From: Schoenoplectus triqueter
Taxonomy: Eukaryota; Streptophyta; Magnoliopsida; Poales; Cyperaceae
NCBI GenBank assembly: GCA_964058805.1
Contig: CAXKVV010000507.1
Span: 1 to 64,000, forward strand
DNA: 64,000 nucleotides
Direction of reading: 5' to 3'
The notes under the pieces: generated by a model
Told to the model about the DNA's origin: nothing
What the model saw: the letters and a program-made list of their open reading frames with translations, nothing else
The model's database searches: none
Shown: one piece after another, positions 10,598 through 22,229 of the stretch
Layout: each line of letters opens with the position of its first letter
Numbering within the stretch: position 1 is the stretch's first letter
Position numbers and translations under genes: made by a program

Positions 10598-12001
10598 ATG
10601 GAAAATTTGATAATAGGGCTACTTGTCCTTTGCGCAATCTATCTTTTCTGGAAATTATACTCCCAGCAGCGCACCACAAACTGCTACTTGATTGACTATG
10701 TATGCTTCAAGCCACCGCATGACCGGCAGGTCACCCGAAAAATTGCCGGCGAGATCATAGAGCGCAACCGGTTACTCGGCTTATCTGAGTACAAATTTTT
10801 GCTAAAGGTGATCATCAACTCGGGCATGGGAGTCGAAACCTACGCCCCGAGAAATATCATAAAAGGACATGAAACATCACCAACAGTTGATGATGCATTG
10901 CAAGAAATGGACGAGTTTTTTGACACCTCAGTCAATGATCTATTCAGAAAAACCAACATTTCACCGCGTGATGTGGACCTGTTGGTGATCAACATCTCAG
11001 GGTTCTCCCCTGCTCCATCACTGTCCACAAGAATCGTGCAGCGATACAACATGCGGGAGGATGTGAAATCTTACAATCTATCGGGCATGGGATGTAGTGC
11101 GAGCTTGATATCTGTTGATTTAGTAAGAAATTATTTTAAATCCACAAAGAAAACCCTAGCCCTGGTCCTAAGCTCGGAGTCGTTAAGTCCTAATTGGTAC
11201 GCCGGCAAAGACAAATCAATGATGCTCAGCAACATCCTTTTCCGAACGGGAGGCGCTGTAATGCTAATGACGAACGATCCGGCAATGCGTTCCCAGGCCA
11301 AGATGACGCTCAAGTGTCTAATCCGAACACACACTGGTGCAAATGACAATTCATACAATTGCGCCTTGCAAATGGAAGACAAAGACGGATATACCGGGAT
11401 GCATCTCGGGAAGAGCCTTCCAAAAGCCGCTGTTCATGCCTTCTCAGATAATTTCCTATGCCTCATTCCAAGAATTCTACCGTACCGTGAACTTGCGCTC
11501 TATGTTTACCGTGCCATAAAGCAGAAGATCGTAAAACCGGAAGGGAAAGGGAACTTGGCCATGGCGCAAATCAATTTCAAAACCAGCATTGATCACTTCT
11601 GCATGCACACAGGTGGCCCTGCAGTGATCGATGCAGTTGGACGTGCACTGAAGTTGAGCCCGTACGATACTGAACCTGCCAGTATGGCATTACACCGGTG
11701 GGGAAACACATCGTCATGTAGCATATGGTACGTGTTGAATTACATGGAGGCAAAAAAGAGGCTCAGAAAGGGGGATAGAGTGCTGATGATTACATTCGGT
11801 ACTGGATTCAAGTGCAACAGTTGCATGTGGGAGGTGAACAGGGATTTGGGAGATGAAGGTGCTTGGAAGGAGTGTATCAAAAACTACCCCCCAGAAAACC
11901 CAGTTAATCCTTACATGGAGATGTACGGATGGTTAGTTGATGAGACTGAAGATACATTCAACCGAGAGGAAAGAGTAGAGGAGATGAGGCGATCAAAGTG
12001 A
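10598..12001 (+). CDS. KCS: 3-ketoacyl-CoA synthase, KCS12/19-like (copy 1)
   Basis: This single-exon gene encodes a 467-residue condensing enzyme of the ER fatty acid elongase. KCS joins malonyl-CoA to a long-chain acyl-CoA and releases CO2. I start at the ATG at 10598. The reading frame is open upstream to 10535 but lacks another ATG, and this start gives the same length and N-terminus as the other copies. Residues 4-21 form one membrane segment, followed by the TNCYLIDYVCFKP motif. The FAE1_CUT1_RppA and C-terminal ACP-synthase-III folds follow. Catalytic Cys166 lies in GMGCSAS. His245, His333, His337 and His366 are present, and Asn370 lies in HRWGNTS. An oddity is Ile213, where most family members have Cys (NCLFR). 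The motif order and the sequence around NISPRDVDLLVINIS and SPNWY fit the KCS12/KCS19 branch best. Substrate chain length cannot be read from the sequence. Confidence 0.95.
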   Translation: MENLIIGLLVLCAIYLFWKLYSQQRTTNCYLIDYVCFKPPHDRQVTRKIAGEIIERNRLLGLSEYKFLLKVIINSGMGVETYAPRNIIKGHETSPTVDDALQEMDEFFDTSVNDLFRKTNISPRDVDLLVINISGFSPAPSLSTRIVQRYNMREDVKSYNLSGMGCSASLISVDLVRNYFKSTKKTLALVLSSESLSPNWYAGKDKSMMLSNILFRTGGAVMLMTNDPAMRSQAKMTLKCLIRTHTGANDNSYNCALQMEDKDGYTGMHLGKSLPKAAVHAFSDNFLCLIPRILPYRELALYVYRAIKQKIVKPEGKGNLAMAQINFKTSIDHFCMHTGGPAVIDAVGRALKLSPYDTEPASMALHRWGNTSSCSIWYVLNYMEAKKRLRKGDRVLMITFGTGFKCNSCMWEVNRDLGDEGAWKECIKNYPPENPVNPYMEMYGWLVDETEDTFNREERVEEMRRSK

Positions 12002-13145
12002 GAAAAAAAGCAATAACCAAAAAAACAAAATGGAAAGAATTGATGAAGCGCGCGTCAGCATGGGGATGTGGTTGTGCCTCAGTGCCTGGTACTAATGAGC
12101 GCGACGTCCTACGTACCAGTGTTTGGTTCATATATATTACATCTGCATTTAATCATTTATTACTCGTGTATTGTTGAAGTTTTTACTCATTTTTCGTAAA
12201 AAAACTTGTTCTTAGTACAGTTTGAAATTTGTAAGTGAATTGTGCCTGATAATTAATTAAGAAAAGGAAGTGATTCGATATACATGTGTATCTAAGATGA
12301 CATAAATCGTAAAAATGAATTATGTAATACAGTTTATTTCTGGCATTATTAAATGATTAATTTTGCTATTGATTTAATTTTTCCCCTGTTGTTGTTAGTT
12401 TTATATTTATCCTCAGAAGGTATGTTTATTGTTTGTTTATATATAAGCCTTCTGAAGTGATTATTCAGCTTGGTTTTATTTTTCAGGCTTGATTGATGAA
12501 GTGAATATATATAATTATCATCTCTGTAATATTAGTTTTTGCAATTTCAAAAAACTGGCCAATTTGTATCATTTATTTGGTGCGAACAAAGTCAGTCAAG
12601 CTATTTAATGTTGGGTAGCTTTGGTCCAAATGCAAGCTCTGACAATTATTAAAAGGTGCTACTATTCAAATACAAGAGCCCCATTTTTCTCAACAAAAAA
12701 AAAAATACCAAAGCCCCATGCAGTAGTACTAATCTGGGTGACGGTTGTCAAAAGGGAAGCACGGACATTTTCAAAACAAAGAAGTGTCGGTGTCTGACAC
12801 TCGACACGCGATGTTTCGTGTTTAACACAGTCAAATGTCTTTGAAGACACAGTCAATGTATTAACACCCCGTGTCTTTGTTCAGACACACTGTGGACACA
12901 CATATAGCTGTTGTATTTTACTTTGCTAATACTTGATCTTTCACTGTCTTCTCTCAAGCTAAAGGTAGTTTACATCCGAATCCGAGTTGAACTAATTTTA
13001 CATAATTCCCAGCTGAACTATTTTTTTTTCTTGCGCTAAAGTTGGAAGCATATATTATATATTATGATAATCTATAAATTAGTTTACTGTGTCCAGTAAC
13101 GTATCGTGTGTATAATTTTTCAAAAATAATGTGTCATTTAGTTTT
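12002..13145. other. 3' flank of KCS copy 1 and a GTGTC-rich relic
   Basis: AT-rich 3' sequence with no canonical AATAAA close to the stop. At about 12785-12905 there is a cluster of degenerate GTGTC/GACAC motifs (for example GTGTCTGACACTCGACACG), with a further piece near 13088-13112. It looks like an old repeat or MITE, but no ends could be defined. Confidence 0.35.
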
Positions 13146-13582
13146 CAGGGTGGATGTAGAATTTTGATCAAGAGAACAGTAATCAAATTGTAATAGTTTA
13201 TCGGATTCGAACTCATTAGCTAATCAGGTATTAAATAAAAAAACAATAATTCAATAAATATTCTTACGTAATAAAAAAATATCAAAATAATATTATTTTA
13301 TATATTAAAAATAATAAAAAATAAAACTCAAAATAATAGATAATCAAATCGGCGAAGAAAATTTTTCTCTACGAGACTTTATATTTTAAATTTTTTGCAT
13401 AATTTTTTTATTATCCACAGAAATTAAAAAAATTTTCTTAATGAAAATGATCAAACAATTTAGGAGGATCAAACATTAAATTCAGGAGGGGACTGAGTAG
13501 CAAAAACATAGTCTAATAGTATTATTTTTCAAAATTCAGAGGAGGTCAGTTGACCCCCTGGATCTATATGGATCCGCCACTG
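13146..13582. mobile_element. hAT-like MITE, old
   Basis: It begins CAGGGTGGATGTAGAATTTT and ends with the block GGTCAGTTGACCCCCTGG followed by GGATCCGCCACTG, matching the widespread plant hAT MITE with CAGGGGCGGAT ends. It is about 437 bp and non-coding. A target duplication is no longer recognisable, so the copy is old or its edges have shifted by a few bases. Confidence 0.6.
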
Positions 13583-14140
13583 TCAGTATCATATTTGTGT
13601 TGTGCCATGTCCAACGCCTGTATCCACCTCTGGACTACATATATAGATTGTGTTCTTTTAATCCTTTTTTCTTTTTTGATAAAATTGGAAGAGTTTCACC
13701 TGTTTCATTAGAATTTACAAACAATATGCTCTTACAGAGTGGTACGAACCACTTGGTACCGGCGCCTGCAATAACTAAAAAACTGAAAGTTGAAGTACAA
13801 ATATCAGTTTTACTAACTTTTTTTTTAGTAAACAGTTTTTCTAAATAAAAGATTGATACCAATGTCAGTTTTTCTAAACTAGAAGTCAAGTTCCCATATT
13901 CATAAATGTTAAAAATGTTGATCCATATATAGATTAAGAACTCCATCTGGTTTTTCTAAAAATACCAATATCAATTTTAACACGAGAAGAAAACATGCAA
14001 CCTGAGTCTGGAGACACAGAGATACATTTAAATTTCATAAAGCTAAACTCACAGTTCTTAACAAATCTCGTTTCCGGACCTAGAGAGAAGAGGCAGACCC
14101 TCCTCTCTCTCTAAAAACCTTTTTTTTTTGTTTAAAGTCC
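13583..14140. other. Intergenic stretch, nothing recognised
   Basis: There are short ORFs on both strands, but no recognisable domain and no repeat ends. Confidence 0.4.
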
Positions 14141-16450
14141 TTGGGCACTGCATTAAATTTATAAAGTTCAAACGGTTACAGTTACATGCATAAGTCATCT
14201 CAGAAACTAACAGGAAGAGGATATATAATTACAATCTGATACATTGATCTGTTTAGAAATCCTAGCCCAATTACTCAACTGATGAGCCTCAGTAACATTA
14301 TCCCTTCCCACAAATTTACAGCAAATTCCTGGGTTGTTTCTCAAAAATAACCAGAGTTGAAATATGTCCTGATTCAAGCGCCAATCAACATGCATTGGTG
14401 GATTCCTAGAGAACATTGCATCTGCCAGCAGCTTACAATCTGTGTAGATGATTATATCCTTTATAGCTCTAGATTCTACTTGTACTGCTAAAACTAGCGC
14501 CTGCACTTCTGTGTGTAAAGTTGAAATCACTTGAAATGCTAAAACAGTATACTCAATTAAGCATAACCCTCTTTTTAGTATCATAGCTGATCCCCCTGCC
14601 CCCCAGTATCCTCAGAATATGATCCATCGAGAAAGCAAACCAGATTAGATGACAAGCTTACTGAAACTCCTGAAGCATGACATTGAACATCATAATGCTT
14701 CGGTAATGTAAGGCCGGCCCTACTGTACTCAGTTGCCATTTTAATCGCAGCAAGTGGGGATGCTGGCTTTCCCTCATTAAGAAACAATTTGAAATCAGTT
14801 GGGAACAAACTTGCTTTAAAATAGAGGAAAACTTGAATAAAATTAGAGGGTAATGAGAGAGATTGAACACCCAGAGGTGATGCCAGCCATACTGCTCTGG
14901 CAAACTGGCAATAAAACAACACATGCATCACATCATCAACATCCATGCCAGAAATTGCACATACTGGTACATTGAGACCTAGTTTCCTTGCCCACGTTTC
15001 ACCCACTGGTAATCCACCTTGAACAATTCGCCATATAAACAGTTGTATTCTAGGGAGTACATCCACCTGCTTCCATAATATTCTCCAAAATTGAATCGTC
15101 CCAACCTGATTCTCTCTTGTCATGCTTTTAAGCATCTGGTACCCAATTTTAATTGTGTAACACCCATGAGATACAACTGTGAATATAACCTTGATAGTTA
15201 GTCTGGTCTGAGCCACATTTCTTGGTCTTAACTCCTACCAAAACTCATGCCATGGGTTAGAGATAGCTGTTGAAGTCTGATCACCAATGATTGTCTTCAG
15301 ACTTCAGATGTGGGTTCTGACCCATAGTGAGGTAGGCTGTTGAATTATTCTCCAAATGATTTTCAATATAAAGGCTTCCTTTAAACATCTCAAATCCCTT
15401 GAGCCTAGTCCACCCTTGGATCTGGGAAATGAAATAATGTCCCAATTTACCAAAGACGTATCTATTAGCTTCCAATTTGTTCCAGAAAAAGCGCTTTACC
15501 TGTTGATATATCTAGTTTAGCACCTTTACTGGCAACATTATGGTGGACATAGTATAACTTGCAATAGCTTCCACTAAAGATTTGATAAGAAAAACCTTAC
15601 CAGTATGAGATAGCATGGAAGCCTTCCACCCATTTAATATTGTAATGATTTTGTTCATCAATTGGTCAAAATGCTGATGTCTTGTTGCTAACAGTGGTAC
15701 CCCTAGATACATCTCATTCTGTGTTGCCCTTGGCGCTTGAAATATGTGCATTATCAATTGTTGTTTCTGTTGATCTGTGGCTTTAGAGAACCAAATTTTA
15801 GAATTCTGAGGATCCACCCTCTAACCAGACACACTGCAAAAAAAATCCAAAACATGTGAGAACTGTAACACTTCCTGCACTGTGGCTTTGCCCATTAGGA
15901 TGAGATCATCAGCAAAGAGCATATCTGTAAGCAAAGGAGCCTCTCTAGCCAGCCTGACCCCACATACCCTGTCCTTGTCCACCTGGTACTGTAGCAACCT
16001 AGATAGGATAACCATGCATAAATTAAACAAATAGGGAGATAAAGCACACCCGTCTCAACCCTCTAATCGGCTGAACAAACCCATTCCCCCCTCCCATTGA
16101 ATAAAATTATAAAACAAGCCGATGATAAGTAACCCTGAATCCAATGAATGTATAATGGAAGAAAACCATACCATTGTAACACTTGCAATATAAAATCCCA
16201 TTTCATTCTGTCAAAAGCCTTAGATAAATCACTCTTCACAAAAAAGCTGGGTGTTTGAATCTGGTTGTGTTAAAGGAATGGATCATTTTCCTCATAAGTA
16301 TGACATTGTCTGAAATATCTCTTCCTGGGGTGAAAGCGTTCTGAAAGAAGGTGTGCAATGAAAGGTTTCAGTCTTGAAGATAGGATCTTAGAAATGATCT
16401 TGTAAATCCTCCATCTCTAAAACTTGTGATGAAAAATCTTGCACATTCTA
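14141..16450 (-). pseudogene. Non-LTR (LINE) retrotransposon, 3' part, decayed
   Basis: Read on the minus strand from about 16450 to 14141, this encodes the C-terminal two thirds of a plant LINE ORF2, broken by stops and frameshifts. In order it shows: ISKILSSRLKPFIAHLLSERF (RT start, ~16400); DLSKAFDRMKWDF (~16210); the catalytic box LLTDMLFADDLILMGKA (~15900); the thumb with YLGVPLL (~15700); the zf-RVT region with WRILWKQVDVLPRIQLFIWR and VCAISGMDVDDVMHVLFYC (~15050-14900); and an RNase H domain with LDGSYSEDTGG and IIIYTDCKLLADAM (~14620-14400). The 3' end lies near an oligo(A)-like run (plus-strand T tract at ~14119-14130). It is inserted downstream of KCS copy 1 in the opposite orientation. 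The 5' end with the endonuclease is absent. Confidence 0.85.
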
Positions 16451-17027
16451 TGGCAAGACAATTGTTAATTTAAAAAAAAAATTCTTCTTCTATGATTTTA
16501 CAACAAAAGGAAGTTAAATTGATCATCTTCGTTCTAAACTCCTTAATGATTTATATTTATCATTAAATGTTAATTTACTTTTTTCCTACCATATAGTTAT
16601 AACACTGCCTCACTAATATTTTTTATCAACATAGAGGTACTTTGACAACCATTATTTAATTTAGTCGCAAAGACTATGTCGCTCCATATGATAGAATGCA
16701 GATTAGAAAATTATAGACATTTAAAATTTGGTAGACTTTGATCAAAAAAAATTTTGGTAGACTTCGATCAAAAAAAAAATTTTGTAGACTAAATTTCCTT
16801 CTTTTATCTAAAAAAATAGTGACATTTTTCCTTTAATATTTTCTACCAAAATATAGTATCTTCCATTGGTATGCAAGAATCAATTTGACAACGTATCACC
16901 CGGTAAATCTGAACTTATTAAATTGAGATATCCAATTCAGTATATATTCAGTATAGATTACGACAGAAGAAAGAATAGAAATATTTTTGAGAGGCTAGTC
17001 CTCCATCAAATATATATTGAGTATAAA
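16451..17027. other. AT-rich intergenic stretch
   Basis: Nothing coding is recognised. A short direct repeat (TTTTGGTAGACTT...GATCAAAAAAA) is present near 16728-16780. Confidence 0.4.
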
Positions 17028-17746
17028 GTCTGGCTATGATAATTCCGTAATTAAGTACTTCGAGTCGAAACGCTTACAACTCAATTTTTAAAATCTTGTG
17101 CCTAGAATTTTAATTTAAATAGTTCAAAACATTTTTCATATCATAATATTATAGATTATTAAATTTTATCATGTTTGAAGTTAATTTACCATACTTAATG
17201 ATTTTTGAAAGATGACTTTAAAAATAATTGAAAATATTAATTTTTGAAGGTCAAATATTATCATCTTTCAAAAATCATTAAGTATAGTAAACTAACACAA
17301 CAACAACAAAAATTATTTGGCAATAGTTGTTGACCAAATTTAACAACTGTTATTAAAGGGGTGTTAGAAAAAAATCTAAGGAACTGTTATCAAATTACAC
17401 ATTCAGAATGGTTGCTAAATGGTTGGACTGTTTTTTGGGTTATGAGAGTCTATTTTAATAACGTTTTTTTATTACAAACCATTGTTAAAAAAGTTTTTAA
17501 TATTATAATGATGCCACTGAGCCATTTTAACAACAGATTTGATATGTAATCGTTGTTAAATAGGTGTTGTCTAAGGTCATTTTTGTTGTAGTGCAATTCC
17601 AAATATGATGAAAATTGATAATTTATATGATTATGCTATGAAAAAAATTTTAAGCTATTTAAATTAAAATTTTAAAATTTGAGTCCTAAACATTCATTCG
17701 ATGTGCTTATGGAATTACTATAGCCAGACACTTCAGTATATATCAA
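17028..17746. mobile_element. Inverted-repeat MITE split by a small CACTA element
   Basis: The left arm (17028 to about 17290) starts GTCTGGCTAT. The right arm (about 17594-17746) ends ATAGCCAGAC and is its imperfect reverse complement over about 150-180 bp, sharing AATTTTAATTTAAATAG and 'TCATAT/GCATAAT' blocks. Together they make a roughly 420-bp palindromic MITE whose centre was invaded by the CACTA-like element at 17296-17593. Its own target duplication is not clear. Confidence 0.65.
17296..17593. mobile_element. Small non-autonomous CACTA element
   Basis: The right end TTTTTGTTGTAGTG is the inverse of the CACTA terminus CACTACAACAAAAA. The left end CACAACAACAACAAAAAT is a degraded version of it. 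Between them are subterminal modules of the type 'TTTAACAACTGTTATTAAA' and 'CGTTGTTAAATAGGTGTTG'. It is about 298 bp, non-coding, and nested in the MITE at 17028-17746. Confidence 0.6.
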
Positions 17747-18267
17747 AAATGAGAAGCAGGGAAGTACTAAATAAAAAAAAAAGTATAATTATTTTTTATT
17801 CACTATTTCGCCAGGCATTTGAACCCTACTGAAATTTTAAAAATTAATTACATGATTGTAGATTCAATTTGCATCCTCAAAATTACAAGCAGAATTATTC
17901 TCTTAAACATACTTTTGATAAAAGGAGGCGTTATTTAAACCAAAAATTTTGCACCGAACATCAAATAATGTTTCTTTTGAAATAATTTATTTTTACTTGA
18001 TAAAATTATACAAATGTTGAAAAGTTATCATTCCAGATTTCATTGAAAACTTGTTACTGTGATTATTTCAGATTTAACGGTTGACAACTTTGGTGGACTT
18101 CAGATTTAGAAACATTAATTTGGTTGGCCAGTTGTTTCAACTTGATCCGCATGAATAGCCTACAAGTATATTGGCATGATTAATGCAGTTCATGATTGAA
18201 TCATCGGGTTTGAGAATTAAAATAAACGTACATATCAAGATCGACCAATTGCGAGAATCAATATTCA
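17747..18267. other. AT-rich intergenic stretch
   Basis: No genes or repeat ends were recognised apart from the ATT target-site copy (18265-18267) of the next element. Confidence 0.4.
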
Positions 18268-18624
18268 CTACATTATAATAACCGTTACTAAAATCCGTAT
18301 TTTTTTTTAATTTTTTTGCGGGACCTTTAATAACGGTTGTTACTAAATGTTACACTTTAATAATGGTTTTTTTTTTTGTAATCACCGTTATAAATTCTTT
18401 TTTTAAAAAATGTTTGCCCTAACTAGCGCTGGTTATAACTTATTTTCTATCTCCCACACTCATTTGTTGTTCGAGCTTGATCTTCTATCTGTCTTTGTTG
18501 TTAGTTGTTGCTCTTTTAGTTTGCTGATGAACCTTTGTTCTGCCCCTCTAATTAAGCTTCTGGTTGTTGCTCTCTTCTTCATCTTTCTCAACAATTTCAG
18601 GTATATCTCTCACTTTAATTGGCC

Positions 18625-18627
<3 letters not shown>

Positions 18628-18677
<50 letters not shown>
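18628..18677. repeat. (TA)n microsatellite
   Basis: About 25 TA dinucleotides immediately left of the palindromic MITE at 18679. A shorter (TA)n tract lies on its right side at 19089-19100. Confidence 0.9.
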
Positions 18678-18678
<1 letters not shown>

Positions 18679-18680
<2 letters not shown>

Positions 18681-19088
18681 GTAAAGATACCGTGAGCTTA
18701 AGCTCACGAAGGCCATCCGTGAGATTAAGTCAAAAAATATATCAAATCATCTCGAAATTTTAATTTATCATCTTCATTAAATTCATTATATAAAAATTTC
18801 ATGGGATGCAAAAATTTGGAGTGTTTTGACCTTTTTACGTCATCATTTTTAATTTTTAAAAATGATGTTCAAATATTAAATATATTATTATTTTTTAGAG
18901 CTGATTTTCAAAAATTAAAAACCATGACTTAAAAAATTCAAAACACTCCAAATTTTTTCATCCCACGAGATCTTCATATAAATAATTTAATGAGAATCAT
19001 AAATTAAAATTTTGAAATGATTTGATATACTTTTTGAGTTAAGCTCACGGAAGGCCTCCGTGAGCTTAAGCTCACGACATCTTTACTC
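18679..19088. mobile_element. Palindromic MITE, family A, copy 1
   Basis: The whole 410-bp element is one imperfect hairpin. It starts GAGTAAAGATACCGTGAGC and ends with the reverse complement, GAGCTTAAGCTCACGACATC then TTTACTC. Just inside each end is the perfect 16-bp palindrome GTGAGCTTAAGCTCAC. It sits between (TA)n tracts, within the intron of the CACTA at 18268-21356, and has no coding capacity. It is homologous end to end with the copy at 37564-37975. Confidence 0.85.
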
Positions 19089-19534
19089 TCTATATATATA
19101 TTAGCATTATTTGCATGAAATTGATTAATTACATATATATTAATCATATATATATATATGATTAATTAATAGTATTATCATATAAGACCAATTTATCTGA
19201 ATTTTAAAATAATTTAGGTCGGTACCCGTTCGAGATTAATTCAATAGGGATTAATCTCGAATAGTCCCCGTTGGGACTGCTTTTTGAATACTTTGTCTCA
19301 TTTAGGATTAGTGAAGATACACTAGTTGCAATATGGTGTATGTGAATAATCTGGCATAACATTTCTCCTTTGTTCTTATGAGTACGTACGTGTATGTAAA
19401 AGTGCGTTGGCGTACTCGGGGAGCTAAGGGGAAATGCTGTCGGATTTTTCTCAAATATCAGATTGGCTAGTGTATCTTCACTAATGAGATAAAGTATCCA
19501 AAGAGTGACTTAGGATGGTTGACCGTCTCAAAAC

Positions 19535-19680
19535 CTAAACCGTAAATCCAAACCATAAACCCCAAACCCAAAGCACTAAATTATAAACACCAAACCCTAA
19601 ACACAAATCCTAAACCCTAAACCCCAAACCCCAAACCTAAACCCTAAACCCTAATTTCTAAAACCTAAATCAAGTGAAAC
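19535..19680. repeat. Telomere-like (CCCTAAA) degenerate repeats
   Basis: About 140 bp of degenerate CCCTAAA / CCCCAAA / CCTAAAC heptamers, with a few perfect tandem units near 19603-19650. This is the Arabidopsis-type plant telomere motif in interstitial form, inside the intron of a CACTA element. Confidence 0.7.
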
Positions 19681-20157
19681 AATTTTTTTAGCAATCCGAC
19701 AGTAATAATATGTAAAATATATATTTATTTGTGTTGCAGGGTCGATGACAGTCACTCGTGATGGAGATTAAGGAGTTGAAGGAGATCGTCAAACATCGCG
19801 TCTAATGAATCTTCTATTATATCTTGTATTTGTTTATTATTTATTAGACTTTTATTATGCATGTGTGTGGCTACATTATTTATGATGTGTGAGACTTATG
19901 TTATTTGTCTATTTTATGTTATTTGTGAGACTATGTTATTTATTATTTATGACTTATGTTATTTATTTGTTTTATGTTTATTATTTGTGAGAATATGTTA
20001 TTATTATTGATTTTATGTTATTTATTATTTGTGACTTAATTTATTTATTGATATTTTACATATTTTCTTGTTGGATTGCTGAAAGAACTGAAACTCTAAA
20101 CTCTAATCCCTTGAAAGATGGAAACCCATAACCCTAATCCTTTTATATTTTCCTCAG

Positions 20158-20832
20158 ATGGATCGTAGTCAATGGATGTATGGAATCATACGGGACATAA
20201 GTGAATATATGAGAGGTGTTGAGGAATTTTTGGATTGTGCCACCGAAGATATGAGTCAAAGAGGTGATCAGATAATTCTTTGTCCTTGTCGAGATTGTCA
20301 AAATTTACGAAGATTCTGAAATATCAGTGAAATAAGAGTTCATTGGATTATGCATGGATTTAAGGAGCAGTACACCCGATGGATATGGTATGGAGAAAAT
20401 CTCGAATAAGTGAATGTCGAGACAAGCATAGTTATATCAAATGCTGAATCAGAGGGTAAAAATTTAGATCCAGCAACTAGTGTGCTAGATGATTCGGACG
20501 GTGAAAATATAAATTTGGATGACATGATGAATGAGGTTACAGAAGATTTTGTTGCTATTCCTGAAATTTTTAAAATTTTGGGTGATGAATCGAATATACC
20601 GTTATTTCCTAGTTGTATGAAGTTTATGAAAATTATAGCAATTTTTAAACTATATAATCTAAAAGCCAAGAACTGTTGGAGCGATAAAAGTTTTACATCT
20701 TTACTTCAACTTATAGGAGACATGCTTCTAGAAAATATTGAGTTGCCGAACTCAACATATAAGGCGAAAAAACTCGTGTCCTTTGAGGAGGTAAAACAAA
20801 TGGTTGTTCAATTTATTATGAAAAATACATGA
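20158..20832 (+). pseudogene. CACTA transposase N-terminus, broken
   Basis: A good splice acceptor TTTTCCTCAG directly precedes the ATG at 20158. The product begins MDRSQWMYG and continues with the CPCRDC zinc-binding motif and WIMHGFKEQYTRWIWYGEN. This is the transposase-associated domain (PF13963) found at the N-terminus of TNP2-type CACTA transposases. After an acidic linker it reads LFPSCMKFMKIIAIFKLYNL and CWSDKSFTSLLQLIGDMLLE, the usual sequence leading into TNP2. There are two in-frame stops (about 20317 and 20407). The catalytic TNP2 domain is deleted, and the remnant ends at the TAA at 20832. Confidence 0.8.
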
Positions 20833-21359
20833 TTTGTATTATATATTTTTGTGTTGTAAGGATGATGAATGAATTGGCTAGTTATATAAATAAGTTTATG
20901 TGATTAATTTGTGATGGTTTTTTTGAGTTTCTTGATTAAGAAATAATTATTTTTTGTGCATTATATTTGTGTATATTATGTGAAAGTTCTTGCTGGCATG
21001 TATAAATAAATAAATATATATGACTAGCATAAAATGGACTGGCCAGTCGCTCCAAAAAAATTCAATAATGGTTTTTATCAAAAAATCGTTACTAAATATG
21101 TAAGATAAAAAAAATCAGCAAAGAATCAGTAACGGATTTTACATTAAAATCGTTACCTAATTGAAAGAGTGTCATTATAATCAGTAATGGTTTTTTCGTA
21201 AAAACCGTTACTGAATGTATCCCACCTCGATATGAAAGACACACAATTTTATAATGGTTTTTGTATAGTTTTAGTAACCCCCATTCAATAACGGTCCATC
21301 AACCATTATTAAATAATAAAAATAACCGTTACTTATTCTTTTTTTTTGTTGTAGTGATT

Positions 21360-22229
21360 TGATCTAATGGTAAAAAAAAAGATAATGATCTTTATATAGG
21401 AGGTGTTCAAAACTCAAATGGAGATTTTTTTTATAGATATTTATTAAATTTAAATGTTTGACTCTCATCTTTTCTATTAAAAAAATAACCAATTGTATTC
21501 ATTATTGCCTAACCATCTAGATTTAGTAGAATTAAATTATCGTTATATTTATGTTTGTTATATCAGATATAAAGTTGACCACTCGTCTGAATATATATGT
21601 ATTAGTATTTCTATGAATACTGATATATATGAATATGAATATGAATATATTTGTAAATACAGATAATTAGAATATATACAGTACATACATTATCAGATAT
21701 AAATAAAAATAGTTTTTCATTTCATAAGAAGAAATAGATTATTTAAAAAAGGCCGAATATCTATTTAGGATCCATTATTAATAAAAAAATTGAAACTCTT
21801 GACAATATTTTTTTTAGATAATTAAATTCAACAAAATATTTTTCACTAGAAAAATATAAATATATGTAAAACTTATTGATGATGAGTTATGTACCAAAAA
21901 TCATAATGTTATTAATATTACATGGGAAATAGTTGTCTAGATAGGACTTTAGGTTTGATATTATATAGGTCACGACTCAACCTTAGAGTATTGAAAATAC
22001 TGAACCGGCCAACCTAAACCACTTCTCAAGTGGAGATGAGCATTAAACAACAATACAAGAGATTTAAGGAACTCAACAAACCTAAACCCTTTCTCAAGTA
22101 CAATATGGATAAGAGGAAATCTGATAAAGGCAAAGAAAAAAGCCAAAGGTTCAGTAAAGAATTAGTATCATACACTGGCACATAACAGAACCCAAATTAG
22201 AGGAACATCATTTATAAAGTAAATGAGAG
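21360..22229. other. AT-rich intergenic stretch
   Basis: No coding features. There are short (GAATAT)n-like repeats near 21630. The last 250 bases may already belong to the gag end of the gypsy fragment that follows. Confidence 0.4.

Larger units (their letters stand above)
18268..21356 (+). mobile_element. Defective CACTA (En/Spm-type) element, 3.1 kb
   Basis: It starts CACTACATTATAATAACCG and ends, inverted, with TTTTTTTTTGTTGTAGTG. The 3-bp target duplication ATT is present on both sides (18265-18267 and 21357-21359). Both ends carry repeated 'AATAACGGTT' / 'CCGTTACT' subterminal modules, as expected for CACTA elements. The interior holds a CT-rich presumptive 5' leader with a splice donor CAG|GTATAT at about 18600, a long intron with a palindromic MITE and telomere-like repeats, and one coding exon that is a broken transposase N-terminus. 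The element could move only with transposase supplied in trans. Confidence 0.85.

Noticed and set aside
18410..18679. 89-codon plus-strand ORF with hydrophobic stretches
   Set aside because: It runs into the (TA)n microsatellite and fits better as the CT-rich leader of the CACTA gene, followed by a splice donor.
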